A stretch of DNA of 21,021 nt from Acanthamoeba sp. SK_2022b (GCA_027943245.1 JANDJZ010001019.1:1-21021); one strand, 5' to 3'. Counted from the first letter of the stretch, positions 7,552-15,562 are shown. Program-made: numbers and translations. The notes: generated from the letters alone by a model not told the origin.

Positions 7552-8535
7552 ATGTCCCAAGTGCCCGCCGCTTCCATCGTGTCCCCCTCGGTTGCCGAAG
7601 CCGAACCTGCTGCCGATCCTGCATCCTGGCCCGCGCCGCTGCCGGCCAGCCTGGATGCGCTGGACCTGTTCATGGATGCGCTGCTGCTGGAGGACGGGCT
7701 GTCGCGCAATACGCTGGCGGCCTACCGTCGCGATCTGACGGCCTGGGGCCGGTGGCTGGCGCACCAGCGGCCGCCGCTGGCGCTGGATGCGGCGGGCGAG
7801 CTGGAACTGCAGGGCTATTTCGCGGTGCGCGTGGAGCAGACCAAGGCCAGTTCTTCCAACCGGCGGTTGACGGTGCTGCGCCGCTACTACCACTGGGCGC
7901 TGCGCGAGCAGCGCATTGCGGCCGATCCCACGGTGCGCATGCTGGCGGCACGGCAGCCGCCGCGCGTGCCGCATACGCTGACGCAGGCTCAGGTGGAGGC
8001 GCTGCTCAAGGCGCCCGATGTCGATACGCCGCTGGGCCTGCGTGACCGCGCCATGCTGGAGCTGATGTACGCCAGCGGCCTGCGCGTGAGCGAGCTGGTG
8101 GATCTGCCGATGCATGGCATCGATCTGCGCTCGGGCGTGCTGCGCGTGACCGGCAAGGGGCAAAAGGAAAGACTGGTGCCCTTCGGCCAGGAGGCACATT
8201 GGTGGCTGGAGCGCTACCTGGCCACGGCACGCGGCGCCATCCTGGGCGGGCAGCGCAGCGATGCGGTCTTCGTGACCCAGCGCGGGGCTGCGATGAGCCG
8301 CGTGATGTTCTGGGTCATCGTCAAGCGCTGCGCGCAGGTTGCGGGTGTCACGGCACCGCTGTCGCCGCACACGCTGCGCCATGCCTTCGCCACGCATTTG
8401 CTCAACCACGGCGCTGACCTGCGCGTGGTGCAGATGCTGCTGGGCCATGCCGATATCTCCACCACCACCATCTACACCCATGTGGCGCGCGAGCGGCTCA
8501 AGGCCCTGCACGCTTTGCACCATCCGCGTGGTTGA
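7552..8535 (+). CDS. xerD: Site-specific tyrosine recombinase XerD
   Basis: This 327-residue protein acts with XerC at the dif site to resolve chromosome dimers at division, normally under FtsK control. Residues 35-125 form the SAM-like core-binding domain, and 140-327 the catalytic domain. All catalytic residues are visible: R178 in ASGLRVSEL, K202 in GKGQKER, H273 and R276 in HTLRHAFATH, H299 in LGHADIS, and nucleophile Y308 in TTTIYTH. The sequence resembles XerD more than XerC, and no dapF/DUF484 neighbours typical of xerC are present. ATG 7552 gives about 30 extra, alanine/proline-rich residues before the domain. No strong ribosome site is seen, so a later start is possible. Confidence 0.92.
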   Translation: MSQVPAASIVSPSVAEAEPAADPASWPAPLPASLDALDLFMDALLLEDGLSRNTLAAYRRDLTAWGRWLAHQRPPLALDAAGELELQGYFAVRVEQTKASSSNRRLTVLRRYYHWALREQRIAADPTVRMLAARQPPRVPHTLTQAQVEALLKAPDVDTPLGLRDRAMLELMYASGLRVSELVDLPMHGIDLRSGVLRVTGKGQKERLVPFGQEAHWWLERYLATARGAILGGQRSDAVFVTQRGAAMSRVMFWVIVKRCAQVAGVTAPLSPHTLRHAFATHLLNHGADLRVVQMLLGHADISTTTIYTHVARERLKALHALHHPRG

Positions 8536-8666
8536 TTGGATGTGGTCGGTTCGCCGGTTTGGGTGTTTCTATCGTTGAAATCGTCGAAGTGACAAAGCCT
8601 GTCCCGGGGATATGCGCTTTGCACAACAATCACCGCCGTGTTCGATGTGTTTCTGCGGAGTTCTCG

Positions 8667-9665
8667 ATGACTGATTTCCTGCGCCGGCATGTGCTGGTGA
8701 CTTCCATGCTGGCGGCGACGGTGGCTGCCGCGGCCCTGCCGATGTCTGTGTCGGCTGCCGATGCGGCATGGCCCAGCCGGCCCATCCGCGTGGTGGTTTC
8801 CTACCCGGCCGGCGGCGTCAGCGATGTGGTGGCCCGCGCCCTGGGCGAGAAGCTGGCCGCCCGCCTGGGCCAGCCCGTGGTGGTGGACAACAAGGCCGGC
8901 GCCGGCGGCGCCATCGGCCTGGACCTGGTGGCCAAGGCCGCACCCGATGGCTACACGCTGGGCTTTTCCTCCATCAGCCCGCTGACGCTGAGCCCGCACC
9001 TGGGCAAGCCCCTGTTCGATCCGCAGCGGGACCTGGTGCCCGTGACCAGCGTGATGTACTCGCCCGTGCTGCTGCTGGGCACGGCCCGCTCCACGGCGGC
9101 CGACTTCAATGCGCTGGTGGCCCAGGCCAAGGCGCAGCCCGGCGAAGTGCGCTGGGCCACGGCCGGCCTGGCCTCGCTGGGCCACATCATGCTCGAGCAG
9201 ATCATGCATGCCTCGCAGGTCCGGATCACGCACATTCCCTACAAGGGCGGCGGGCAGCAGCTCAATGACGGCCTGAGCGCGCAGTTCGAAGTGCTGTCCA
9301 CCAATGCCGGCCCGGCCGTTTTGCAGCACATCAAGGCGGGCAAGTTCAAGGCCCTGGCCGTGGGCGCACCCCAGCGCCTGGAGTCGCTGCCCGGCGTTCC
9401 CACGCTGGCCGAACTGGGCTACAAGAGCGCCAACATGACCTCGGTGTTCGGCATCTTCGCGCCCGCTGGAACGCCTGCGCCCGTGCTGCAAAAGCTCAAT
9501 GCCGAGATCAACCAGGTGCTGGCCCAGCCGGACATGCGCGCCAAGCTGGAGGCCACCGACAACGTGGCCATGGGCGGCAAGGCCGAGGACTTTGCACGCC
9601 AGATCGAGGCCGAGTCCCAGTCCAACGCGCGCATCATTCGCGCAGCCGGCATCAAGCTCAATTGA
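8667..9665 (+). CDS. Bug-family (TctC) periplasmic binding protein, second copy
   Basis: This 332-residue protein is another Bug/TctC receptor. Its first 30 or so residues form a signal peptide (two arginines, then an Ala/Val/Leu-rich core, ending near VSAADA). The mature signature WPSRPIRVVVSYPAGG follows, then [37 protein letters not shown] and LPGVPTLAELG. ATG 8667 has GGAG six bases upstream. It is clearly diverged from the Bug protein at 6513, so the pair is not a recent duplication. It is probably monocistronic, ending at a bidirectional terminator, and is again an orphan without TctAB. The ligand is unknown. Confidence 0.95.
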   Translation: MTDFLRRHVLVTSMLAATVAAAALPMSVSAADAAWPSRPIRVVVSYPAGGVSDVVARALGEKLAARLGQPVVVDNKAGAGGAIGLDLVAKAAPDGYTLGFSSISPLTLSPHLGKPLFDPQRDLVPVTSVMYSPVLLLGTARSTAADFNALVAQAKAQPGEVRWATAGLASLGHIMLEQIMHASQVRITHIPYKGGGQQLNDGLSAQFEVLSTNAGPAVLQHIKAGKFKALAVGAPQRLESLPGVPTLAELGYKSANMTSVFGIFAPAGTPAPVLQKLNAEINQVLAQPDMRAKLEATDNVAMGGKAEDFARQIEAESQSNARIIRAAGIKLN

Positions 9666-9697
9666 TGGAGCGCAGGGCGCCACCGGCGCCCATGCAA

Positions 9698-9732
9698 AAA
9701 GGGCTTGCAGCCGTCATGGCCGCAAGCCCTTT
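9698..9732. terminator. Bidirectional terminator between Bug and EAL-HDOD genes
   Basis: AAAGGGCTTGC (9698-9708) pairs with GCAAGCCCTTT (9722-9732), and an inner GCC/GGC pair extends the stem. An A-run at 9696-9700 serves the minus strand, and TTTGTCTTT serves the plus strand. It lies between two convergent genes and can serve both. Confidence 0.88.
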
Positions 9733-9761
9733 GTCTTTGGTGCCGGATGTGCGGGGCCCGC

Positions 9762-11051
9762 CTATGCCATGGGCTCGTCCGCCGTGAGATTGTCGGCCCA
9801 GGCCAGGGCCTGCAGATGCGCCCAGTTGACCTGGTGGTTGGACAGCTGCAGTGCATTGGCTGCGCGCGCGAAGCCTTCGTCATCGCCGCTTTCGCAGGCA
9901 CGCGTCAACTCCAGGAAGGGCGCGAACACGCCCTTGTTGTGCACCAGCGCATCGATCACGGGCTGGGGCAGGGCGATGGACTCCAGCGCCTTTTCCATGG
10001 GCTGGCCCAGCATCACGTCCAGCAGTGAGAACACGCCGACCACGAAGGCGTTGTCGCACTCCTCGGGCGAGAGCAGCTCGGCCGTCAGCAACTCCATCAG
10101 GCGCCCGCGCACCACGGCGGTCTGGCCCACGGCCGGCGGCGTGCCGCCCGCGCGCGAAGTGGTCAAAAGCAGGGCCGCCCAGCGGAACAGCTTCTTGAGG
10201 CCCAGGATCATCACCGCGTGGCGGAACGAGGTGATCTCGCACGACAGGCCGAAACCCGAGGAGTTGATGAAGCGCAGCAGGTTGAAGGACAGCGTGGGAT
10301 CCTTCTTGAGCAGGGCTTCGATCTCGTCCGTGCTGGCCTGCTGGCGCACCAGATTGATCAGCTGGATGATGGTGGCCTGCGTGGGGCGGATGGTGCGCGC
10401 CTGCACGAGTTGCGGCTGGGCGAACCAAAAGCCCTGGAACAGCCGCACGCCCAGGTCGCGCATGCGCTCGAACTGCTCGGAGGTCTCGACCTTTTCGGCC
10501 ACGATCTGGGCATTGGTATGGGCGCGCGCGAACTTCACCAGGGTCTCGGCATCGGCCAGTGCGAAGGTCTGCATGTCCAGCTTGATGAAGGCGGCCGCAG
10601 GCAGCCAGCTGGCATAGGCGCGGCGCAGCAGGTGCTGGTTGAAGGCCAGGCGGAAGCCGCGCTGGCGCAGGGCCTGGAAGGTGGGCAGGCGTTCCTCGAT
10701 ATCGGCAGCCGTGGCGTTCTCGCCCAGCGTGGGTACCTCCAGCACCACCTTGTCGGGGTGGATCAGTTCCAGGTGGCCGCCGGCCAGGCTGTCATGCGTG
10801 CAGTTGATGAAGACTGTCTTCTTGCCCACCAGCGCTTCGGCGCCCGCATACGACAGCGCGTTGAAGAGCAGGGCGGCATCGGAGGCAGCCGTGTGCGCAT
10901 GCTGGGCCGTGGAGCGGTCGAAAAGCTCATAGCCGAAGACATCGCGCGCCTCGTTGACGATGGCCTGGCGCGCAATGACGGCCACCTGCCCGTCCTCCAC
11001 CCCGGCTGGCAGGGGGGGCGGCGGAGCGGAGGAGTTGTCGTTGGTAGTCAT
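9762..11051 (-). CDS. EAL-HDOD signalling protein (copy 1)
   Basis: This 429-residue protein has an N-terminal EAL-like domain (about 26-213) and a C-terminal HDOD domain (about 228-420), as in the YuxH/COG3434 family. The EAL domain is degenerate: where active enzymes have ExLxR, it has YELFDRS, and most metal-binding acidic residues are not in place, so cyclic-di-GMP hydrolysis is unlikely. AEKVETSEQFE and LFQGFWFAQP are typical of these domains. The HDOD part shows DPTLSFNLLRFINS and lacks the HD catalytic pair. Such proteins are thought to act as signalling or interaction modules. ATG 11051 has no strong ribosome site. It lies directly downstream of its paralogue, with 58 bases between, probably in one transcript. 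Confidence 0.92.
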   Translation of the reverse strand: MTTNDNSSAPPPPLPAGVEDGQVAVIARQAIVNEARDVFGYELFDRSTAQHAHTAASDAALLFNALSYAGAEALVGKKTVFINCTHDSLAGGHLELIHPDKVVLEVPTLGENATAADIEERLPTFQALRQRGFRLAFNQHLLRRAYASWLPAAAFIKLDMQTFALADAETLVKFARAHTNAQIVAEKVETSEQFERMRDLGVRLFQGFWFAQPQLVQARTIRPTQATIIQLINLVRQQASTDEIEALLKKDPTLSFNLLRFINSSGFGLSCEITSFRHAVMILGLKKLFRWAALLLTTSRAGGTPPAVGQTAVVRGRLMELLTAELLSPEECDNAFVVGVFSLLDVMLGQPMEKALESIALPQPVIDALVHNKGVFAPFLELTRACESGDDEGFARAANALQLSNHQVNWAHLQALAWADNLTADEPMA

Positions 11052-11096
11052 TTGGAAGCTGAGAAAGATGGATGAGCGATGGCTTTCGATGGCGTT

Positions 11097-11115
11097 CTAT
11101 AGCTTATAGCTATAG
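11097..11115. repeat. AT-rich inverted repeat over the stop of EAL-HDOD copy 2
   Basis: CTATAGC (11097-11103) and GCTATAG (11109-11115) are perfect inverted arms around TTATA. The repeat is AT-rich in a GC-rich setting and covers the stop codon of the upstream paralogue (11110-11112). It could be a weak processing or attenuation hairpin in the two-gene transcript, or a remnant of a dispersed intergenic repeat. Function is not established. Confidence 0.5.
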
Positions 11116-12387
11116 CGAGCTGTCTGCCAGTTGGTCGGTCCAGGCCAGGGCCTGCAGATGGGCCCAGTTGATCTGCTGGCTGCTCAGGCGCAGCGCGCCT
11201 GCGCTGCGGTGGAAGGCTGCATCGTCGCTGGCTTCGCAGGCCTGGGCCAGGATCAGCAGCTCGCCCAGCACGCCTTCGTGGCGCAGCACGGCGGCGGAGA
11301 CGGCGTCGGGCACGGGGATCAGGCTCATGGCCACGTCCTGCGGCAGGTCCAGCATGCTGCCCAGCAGCGAGAAGATGCCGACGACGAAGGCCTGGTCGGA
11401 GTCTTCCTCGCTCAGCGATTCCTGGGCCAGCAGCTCCATCAGCCGCCCGCGGATCACGGCGGTCTGGCCGATGGCCGGCGGCGGGCCGCCGTTGCGCGAT
11501 GCGGTCAGCAGCATGGCCGCCCAGCGGAACAGCTTCTTGAGGCCCATGAGCATCACGGCCTGGCGGAACGAGGTGATCTCGCGCTGCACGCCGAAGCCCA
11601 CGGAATTGATCAGGCGCATCAGGTTGAAGGCCAGGCCCGCATCCTTCTTGAGCACATCCTCGATGGCATCGGTGCTGGCCTGCTGGCGCACCAGATTCAG
11701 CAGTTGGACAATGCTTTGCTGCGAGGGCGACAGCAGCTTGGTGCGCACCACCGTGGGCCGCGCGAACCAGAAGCCCTGGAACAGCTGTATGCCCAGGCGG
11801 CCCACCTGCTCATGCTGCTGGGCGCTTTCCACCTTCTCTGCGATCAGCTCGGCGCGCGTGTGGCGGCCGGCAAAATTGACCAGCACGGCCAACTGGTCAG
11901 GGGCCAGCACGGACAGGTCGAACTTGATGTAGTCGGCCAGGGGCAGCCAGGCTGCATAGGCGGACTCCAGCACCGTGTGATTGAAGGCCAGGTTGAAACC
12001 GCGTGCGCGCAGATTGCTGAGGATGGGCAGGCGGGCCTGCACCTCCTGCTGGGCGGCCAGGCCCAGCGGAGGTATCTCCAGCACCACCTTGTCGGGGTTG
12101 AGCAGCTCCAGATGCCCGCCGGCCAGGCTTTCATGCGTGCAGTTGACGAACATCAGCTTGGTGCCAACCAGATCTTCTTCGCCCGCATGCGACAGGGCCG
12201 TGAACACCAGGGACACATCCGAGGCCGCCGTATGGTCCGGGTAGGCGCGCGAACGGTTGAAAAGCTCATAGCCGATGATCTGCTGCACCCCGTTGACGAT
12301 GGCCTGGCGCGCAATCATTCCCCGATCCGTGGACGCGGGGCTGGCCACAGGGGCATCGTTGAAGAGATGGACAGGCAATTCGGTCAT
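11110..12387 (-). CDS. EAL-HDOD signalling protein (copy 2)
   Basis: This 425-residue paralogue of the protein at 9762-11051 has the same order: a degenerate EAL domain, then HDOD. Shared landmarks are MIARQAIVN, GYELFNRSRA, NCTHESLAGGHLEL, AEKVES, LFQGFWFARP, DAGLAFNLMRLINSVGFG, GQTAVIRGRLMELL and the tail INWAHLQALAW. The canonical EAL catalytic motif is missing here also. I chose ATG 12387 because it aligns with the start of copy 1. The frame is open to 12534, but the extra 49 residues have no counterpart in copy 1. No strong ribosome site is seen. It is first in the pair, and the gap to copy 1 contains no clear terminator. Confidence 0.91.
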   Translation of the reverse strand: MTELPVHLFNDAPVASPASTDRGMIARQAIVNGVQQIIGYELFNRSRAYPDHTAASDVSLVFTALSHAGEEDLVGTKLMFVNCTHESLAGGHLELLNPDKVVLEIPPLGLAAQQEVQARLPILSNLRARGFNLAFNHTVLESAYAAWLPLADYIKFDLSVLAPDQLAVLVNFAGRHTRAELIAEKVESAQQHEQVGRLGIQLFQGFWFARPTVVRTKLLSPSQQSIVQLLNLVRQQASTDAIEDVLKKDAGLAFNLMRLINSVGFGVQREITSFRQAVMLMGLKKLFRWAAMLLTASRNGGPPPAIGQTAVIRGRLMELLAQESLSEEDSDQAFVVGIFSLLGSMLDLPQDVAMSLIPVPDAVSAAVLRHEGVLGELLILAQACEASDDAAFHRSAGALRLSSQQINWAHLQALAWTDQLADSSL

Positions 12388-12427
12388 GGAGTGTTCGGTC
12401 GAAGGGACACGGGAAGCAGCAGATCTG

Positions 12428-12433
12428 ATTGTA
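12428..12433 (-). promoter_or_regulatory. Possible -10 element for the EAL-HDOD pair
   Basis: On the minus strand TACAAT (five of six consensus bases) lies about 40 bases before ATG 12387. No good -35 hexamer is seen at the right distance, so this is weak. A small inverted repeat, GTCCGA-N8-TCGGAC at 12481-12500, lies further upstream and could bind a regulator. Confidence 0.25.
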
Positions 12434-12575
12434 GGAATGTTCTGAATAAATATGCCGACAGGCAGTGTCTGCTGGGACAAGTCCGATTGCGGAGTCGGAC
12501 CCATCCTAGTTTGTAAACCATTGTGTGGCTTCACGAGCGGCCTGGGCCTGTCCGCACGGCGCAGGCAGGCTTTCT

Positions 12576-13382
12576 TCAGACCTGCTGCAACCAGGCCAGT
12601 TCAGTATCGGTGAAGCCTGCGGCGCGGCGTGCGCGTTCGTTGAAGGGCGGGCGCAGGCGCGGCGCCTCGTAGCGCAGGGTCAGCGCCTGGTAGTGGGCCT
12701 CGGGCTCCAGGCCTTCGCGCTCGCACAGCCAGCGGTACCAATGATTGCCTATGGCCACGTGGCCCACTTCCTCGCGCAGGATGATGTCGAGGATGTCCAC
12801 CGCTGCCAGCGCATCGGGCGCGCGCGTGTTGCGCAGCTTGTTCTGGATCTGGGGCGTGGCGTCCAGGCCGCGCGCCTCCAGCGTGCGCGGCACCAGGGCC
12901 ATGCGGGCCACCACGTCATGGGCGGTCTTCTCGCACATGGTCCACAGGCCCTGGTGGGCCGGGAAATCGCCGTAGTCGTGGCCCAGGTGCGCGCGCAGAT
13001 GCTCGCGCAGCAGGCGAAAGTGCCTGGCCTCCTCGGCGGCCACCTGCAGCCAGTCCAGGTAGTACTGCTGCGGCATGCCGTCAAAGCGCCAGACGGCGTC
13101 CAGCGCCAGATTGATGGCGTTGAACTCGATGTGGGCTATGGCGTGGATCAGCACGGCCCGGCCTTCCGGCGTCGCCGGCGAACGCCTTGCAACGGCGGTG
13201 TGGTGGCGCAGCTCGGGCCGCAGCGGGCGGCCCGGCAGGTCCGGCGCGGGATCCGGCAGGGCCGGTGCCTGCGGTGCTATTGAATAAAGCGCCTGCCGCG
13301 CATACATGTCCAACGCGGCGGCGGCCTTTTCTTCGGGGTCCGTGAGGCACAAGACCTCAAGGGCGCGGTGACGTAACTCCAT
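12576..13382 (-). CDS. DUF455 ferritin-like protein
   Basis: This 268-residue protein matches the DUF455 family (PF04305), helical proteins of the ferritin-like superfamily whose function is not established. Residues fitting a di-iron centre are visible: E86 in HIEFNAI, E118 and H121 in AEEARHF, and E205 and H208 in REEVGHV, with another acidic-histidine stretch at 151-155 (EKTAHD). This suggests an oxygen-dependent or redox role, related in fold to MiaE. ATG 13382 was chosen as the only start giving the family N terminus. No Shine-Dalgarno sequence precedes it. The minus-strand TAGAAT just upstream would place transcription start almost at the ATG, so a leaderless message is possible. It diverges from the gamma-carbonic anhydrase gene, 54 bases away. 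Confidence 0.87.
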   Translation of the reverse strand: MELRHRALEVLCLTDPEEKAAAALDMYARQALYSIAPQAPALPDPAPDLPGRPLRPELRHHTAVARRSPATPEGRAVLIHAIAHIEFNAINLALDAVWRFDGMPQQYYLDWLQVAAEEARHFRLLREHLRAHLGHDYGDFPAHQGLWTMCEKTAHDVVARMALVPRTLEARGLDATPQIQNKLRNTRAPDALAAVDILDIILREEVGHVAIGNHWYRWLCEREGLEPEAHYQALTLRYEAPRLRPPFNERARRAAGFTDTELAWLQQV

Positions 13383-13436
13383 CCCTACAATTCTAGGTTT
13401 CCTGCCATCACCAATAATTGACGGAGACAAAGACCC
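13383..13436. promoter_or_regulatory. Compact divergent promoter region, DUF455 / gamma-CA
   Basis: Only 54 bases separate two divergent starts. The plus strand has TACAAT (13386-13391) as a possible -10 for the gamma-CA gene; the minus strand has TAGAAT in nearly the same place for DUF455. Neither has a clear -35. GGAG at 13423-13426 is the gamma-CA ribosome site. Confidence 0.35.
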
Positions 13437-13961
13437 ATGGCGATCTATGAACTGGATGGAGTGGCCCCTGAAGTGGCGGCGTCGGCCTGGGTGGCCGACA
13501 GCGCCGAAGTGGTGGGCAATGTGCAGCTGGCCGAAGACGCCAGCATCTGGTTCGGCGCCGTGCTGCGCGGCGACTGCGAGAGCATCACCATCGGTGAGGG
13601 CAGCAACATCCAGGACGCCAGCGTGCTGCATGCCGACCTGGGCAAGCCGCTGGTCGTGGGGCGCCACGTGACCGTGGGCCACCAGGTCATGCTGCATGGC
13701 TGCACCATTGGCGACGAGTCGCTGATAGGCATCGGTGCCGTGGTGCTCAACGGCGCGAAGGTCGGCCGCAACTGCCTGGTCGGCGCAGGCGCCCTCATCA
13801 CCGAAGGCAAGGAATTTCCCGATGGCTCGATGATCATCGGCAGCCCGGCCAAGGCCGTGCGCCAATTGACGCCCGAGCAGATCGAGGGCTTGCGCCGCAG
13901 CGCCCAACACTATGTCGACAATGCGCGACGGTTCAAGACCGGGCTGCGCAAGCTGGGCTGA
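13437..13961 (+). CDS. Gamma-carbonic-anhydrase-like protein (YrdA/PaaY type)
   Basis: This 174-residue protein has hexapeptide repeats forming a left-handed beta helix ([20 protein letters not shown], then [31 protein letters not shown]) and a C-terminal helix. H65 (LHADLG), H82 and H87 ([10 protein letters not shown]) match the three zinc/iron-binding histidines of gamma-class carbonic anhydrases. Many homologues show weak or no activity, so carbonic anhydrase function is likely but not certain. ATG 13437 has GGAG about ten bases upstream. hslO follows after 35 bases with no terminator, so the two are probably co-transcribed. The length is normal for the family. Confidence 0.93.
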   Translation: MAIYELDGVAPEVAASAWVADSAEVVGNVQLAEDASIWFGAVLRGDCESITIGEGSNIQDASVLHADLGKPLVVGRHVTVGHQVMLHGCTIGDESLIGIGAVVLNGAKVGRNCLVGAGALITEGKEFPDGSMIIGSPAKAVRQLTPEQIEGLRRSAQHYVDNARRFKTGLRKLG

Positions 13962-13996
13962 GCGAGGCCCGGCACTTTTTTACGGAATCCATCAGC

Positions 13997-14989
13997 GTGT
14001 CTGAACTGCATAAATTCATCTTCGAAGGCCTGCCCGTGCGCGGCTCCATCGTTCGCCTCACCGATGCCTGGCAGGAAATCCTGCAGCGCCGCGCGGGCAA
14101 CGGCGAGACCGGCGCCTACCCCGCTGCCGTGAGCGAACTGCTGGGAGAAATGGCGGCTGCGGGCGTGCTCATGCAGTCCAATATCAAGTTCAACGGCGCC
14201 CTGGTCTTCCAGGTCATGGGCGATGGCCCGGTCAAGCTGGCTGTGGCCGAGGTGCAGTCCGATTTCGGCCTGCGCGCCACCGCCACCCTGATCGGCGACC
14301 CTCCCGAAGGCGCCACGCTGGAACAACTGCTCAATGTGCACGGCGGCGGCCGCTGCGCCATCACGCTGGACCCCAAGGGGCGCCAGCCGGGCCAGCAGCC
14401 CTACCAGGGCGTGGTGCCGCTGCAGGATGCGCAGGGCCGGCGCTTCACCAAGGTGTCCGATGCGCTGCAGCACTACATGCTGCAGTCGGAACAGCTGGAC
14501 ACCGTGCTGGTGCTGGCGGCCGACGACCAGGTGGCCGCCGGCCTGCTGATCCAGCGCATGCCGGTCAAGGGTGAGGCCAACCTGGCCGCTGCCACCGAAA
14601 GCGAGCAGTCGGGCCAGGATGCCATCGGGCTGAACGAGGACTACAACCGTATCGCCACGCTGGCCTCCAGCCTCACGCGCGACGAGCTGCTCACGCTGGA
14701 TGTGGAGACCATACTGCGCCGCCTGTTCTGGGAAGAGAAGCTGATGCGCTTCGTGCCCCAGCAGGACGAGGAGCATCCGCGCTTTGCGTGCACCTGCAGC
14801 CGTGACCGTGTGGCGTCCATGCTGGTGTCGCTGGGCTGCGAAGAGGTGGAGAGCATCCTGGAGGAGCGCGGCAGCATCGAGGTGGGCTGCGACTTCTGCG
14901 GCAAGCAGTACGAATTCGATCCCATCGACGCAGCCCAGCTGTTCACCGAGGCCGGCAAGCAGCCGCCGACCTCGAAGAACGTGCAGTAA
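13997..14989 (+). CDS. hslO: Hsp33, redox-regulated chaperone
   Basis: Hsp33 is a cytoplasmic holdase chaperone that is switched on by oxidation when its zinc-bound cysteines form disulfides. The protein has 330 residues, slightly longer than the usual 290 or so, partly through a longer region near 190-215. The redox switch is complete: C265 and C267 (CTC) with C298 and C301 (CDFC) at the C terminus. The N-terminal FIFEGLPVRGSIVRL and LLGEMAAAGVLMQSNIKF are typical. The start is GTG 13997; CGGAA about ten bases upstream is a modest ribosome site. It lies downstream of the gamma-CA gene and is convergent with the unknown gene at 15002. Confidence 0.95.
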   Translation: MSELHKFIFEGLPVRGSIVRLTDAWQEILQRRAGNGETGAYPAAVSELLGEMAAAGVLMQSNIKFNGALVFQVMGDGPVKLAVAEVQSDFGLRATATLIGDPPEGATLEQLLNVHGGGRCAITLDPKGRQPGQQPYQGVVPLQDAQGRRFTKVSDALQHYMLQSEQLDTVLVLAADDQVAAGLLIQRMPVKGEANLAAATESEQSGQDAIGLNEDYNRIATLASSLTRDELLTLDVETILRRLFWEEKLMRFVPQQDEEHPRFACTCSRDRVASMLVSLGCEEVESILEERGSIEVGCDFCGKQYEFDPIDAAQLFTEAGKQPPTSKNVQ

Positions 14990-15001
14990 ATACGCTCGGA
15001 G

Positions 15002-15562
15002 TCAGTCCCGCCCGCTGCGCAGCGCGTCGAACAATCGCCGCTCGCAGTCCGGGTCGCTGCATTGCTCGCAGCCGTAGGGGCGAAGGCGGGCGCCGCGTTG
15101 CGCGGGGCTTGCGGGCAGCCAGGACCAGTCCATTTGCGGGGCCTTGAGCCTGAGCGACTCGGCCAGCTGTTGCCATTGCCGGGCGGTATTGCCGTAGAGC
15201 ACCACGTAGTCGCGTGACTGGCTTTGCAATTGGTCGCGCCAATGCTGGAGCTGTGCGGCAGGGCCATCGCTCACCCCTTCGTGCTCGGTGACGGAGGCTC
15301 TCCAATCCAGTCCCAGCAGGTAGACGGCCCCATGTTCCGGCAGAGACTGCCCCGGCTCGGCCGCCAGGCATTGCCAGTCGGCAGGAGATGCTCCGTGGTG
15401 CCGCCAGGCCTGGCGCAGTGCATGGGCCATGGAAAGCGCGAGCGCGGGTGGCGATCCCAGAAGAATCACCGGGGGCGGGGGCAAGCGGTCTGTGTCCAAG
15501 TACCTGTCTCGGCTTGCGCGCAGGCCCGGGCAAGGGGCGCAGGCGCCTTGTTGCAAAAGCAC
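15002..15562 (-). CDS. Hypothetical protein between ftsB and hslO
   Basis: I do not recognise this protein. The longest frame has 186 residues from GTG 15562, but that codon lies on the base of the ftsB terminator hairpin. A start at TTG 15499 (LDTDRLPPPPVILLG, preceded by ACAGG) or ATG 15430 is more likely, giving about 166 or 143 residues. It shows a hydrophobic strand (VILLG), a second (AVYLLGLDW), a third (YVVLYG), and a C-terminal cysteine cluster, CEQCSDPDC, near residues 165-173, which could bind metal. The alternation of strands and helices hints at an alpha/beta fold. It ends 12 bases from the convergent hslO stop. No good promoter is visible. It is probably a real gene because the composition is protein-like and no better frame covers the gap. 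Confidence 0.55.
   Translation of the reverse strand: MLLQQGACAPCPGLRASRDRYLDTDRLPPPPVILLGSPPALALSMAHALRQAWRHHGASPADWQCLAAEPGQSLPEHGAVYLLGLDWRASVTEHEGVSDGPAAQLQHWRDQLQSQSRDYVVLYGNTARQWQQLAESLRLKAPQMDWSWLPASPAQRGARLRPYGCEQCSDPDCERRLFDALRSGRD

Noticed and set aside
7552..8535. XerD as an integrase of a mobile element
   Set aside because: It resembles housekeeping XerD over its full length, and no attachment-site repeats, tRNA or phage genes lie nearby.
11131..12516. A 461-codon plus-strand frame opposite EAL-HDOD copy 2, and similar frames opposite copy 1
   Set aside because: These are antisense shadows; the minus-strand proteins show clear domains and paralogy.
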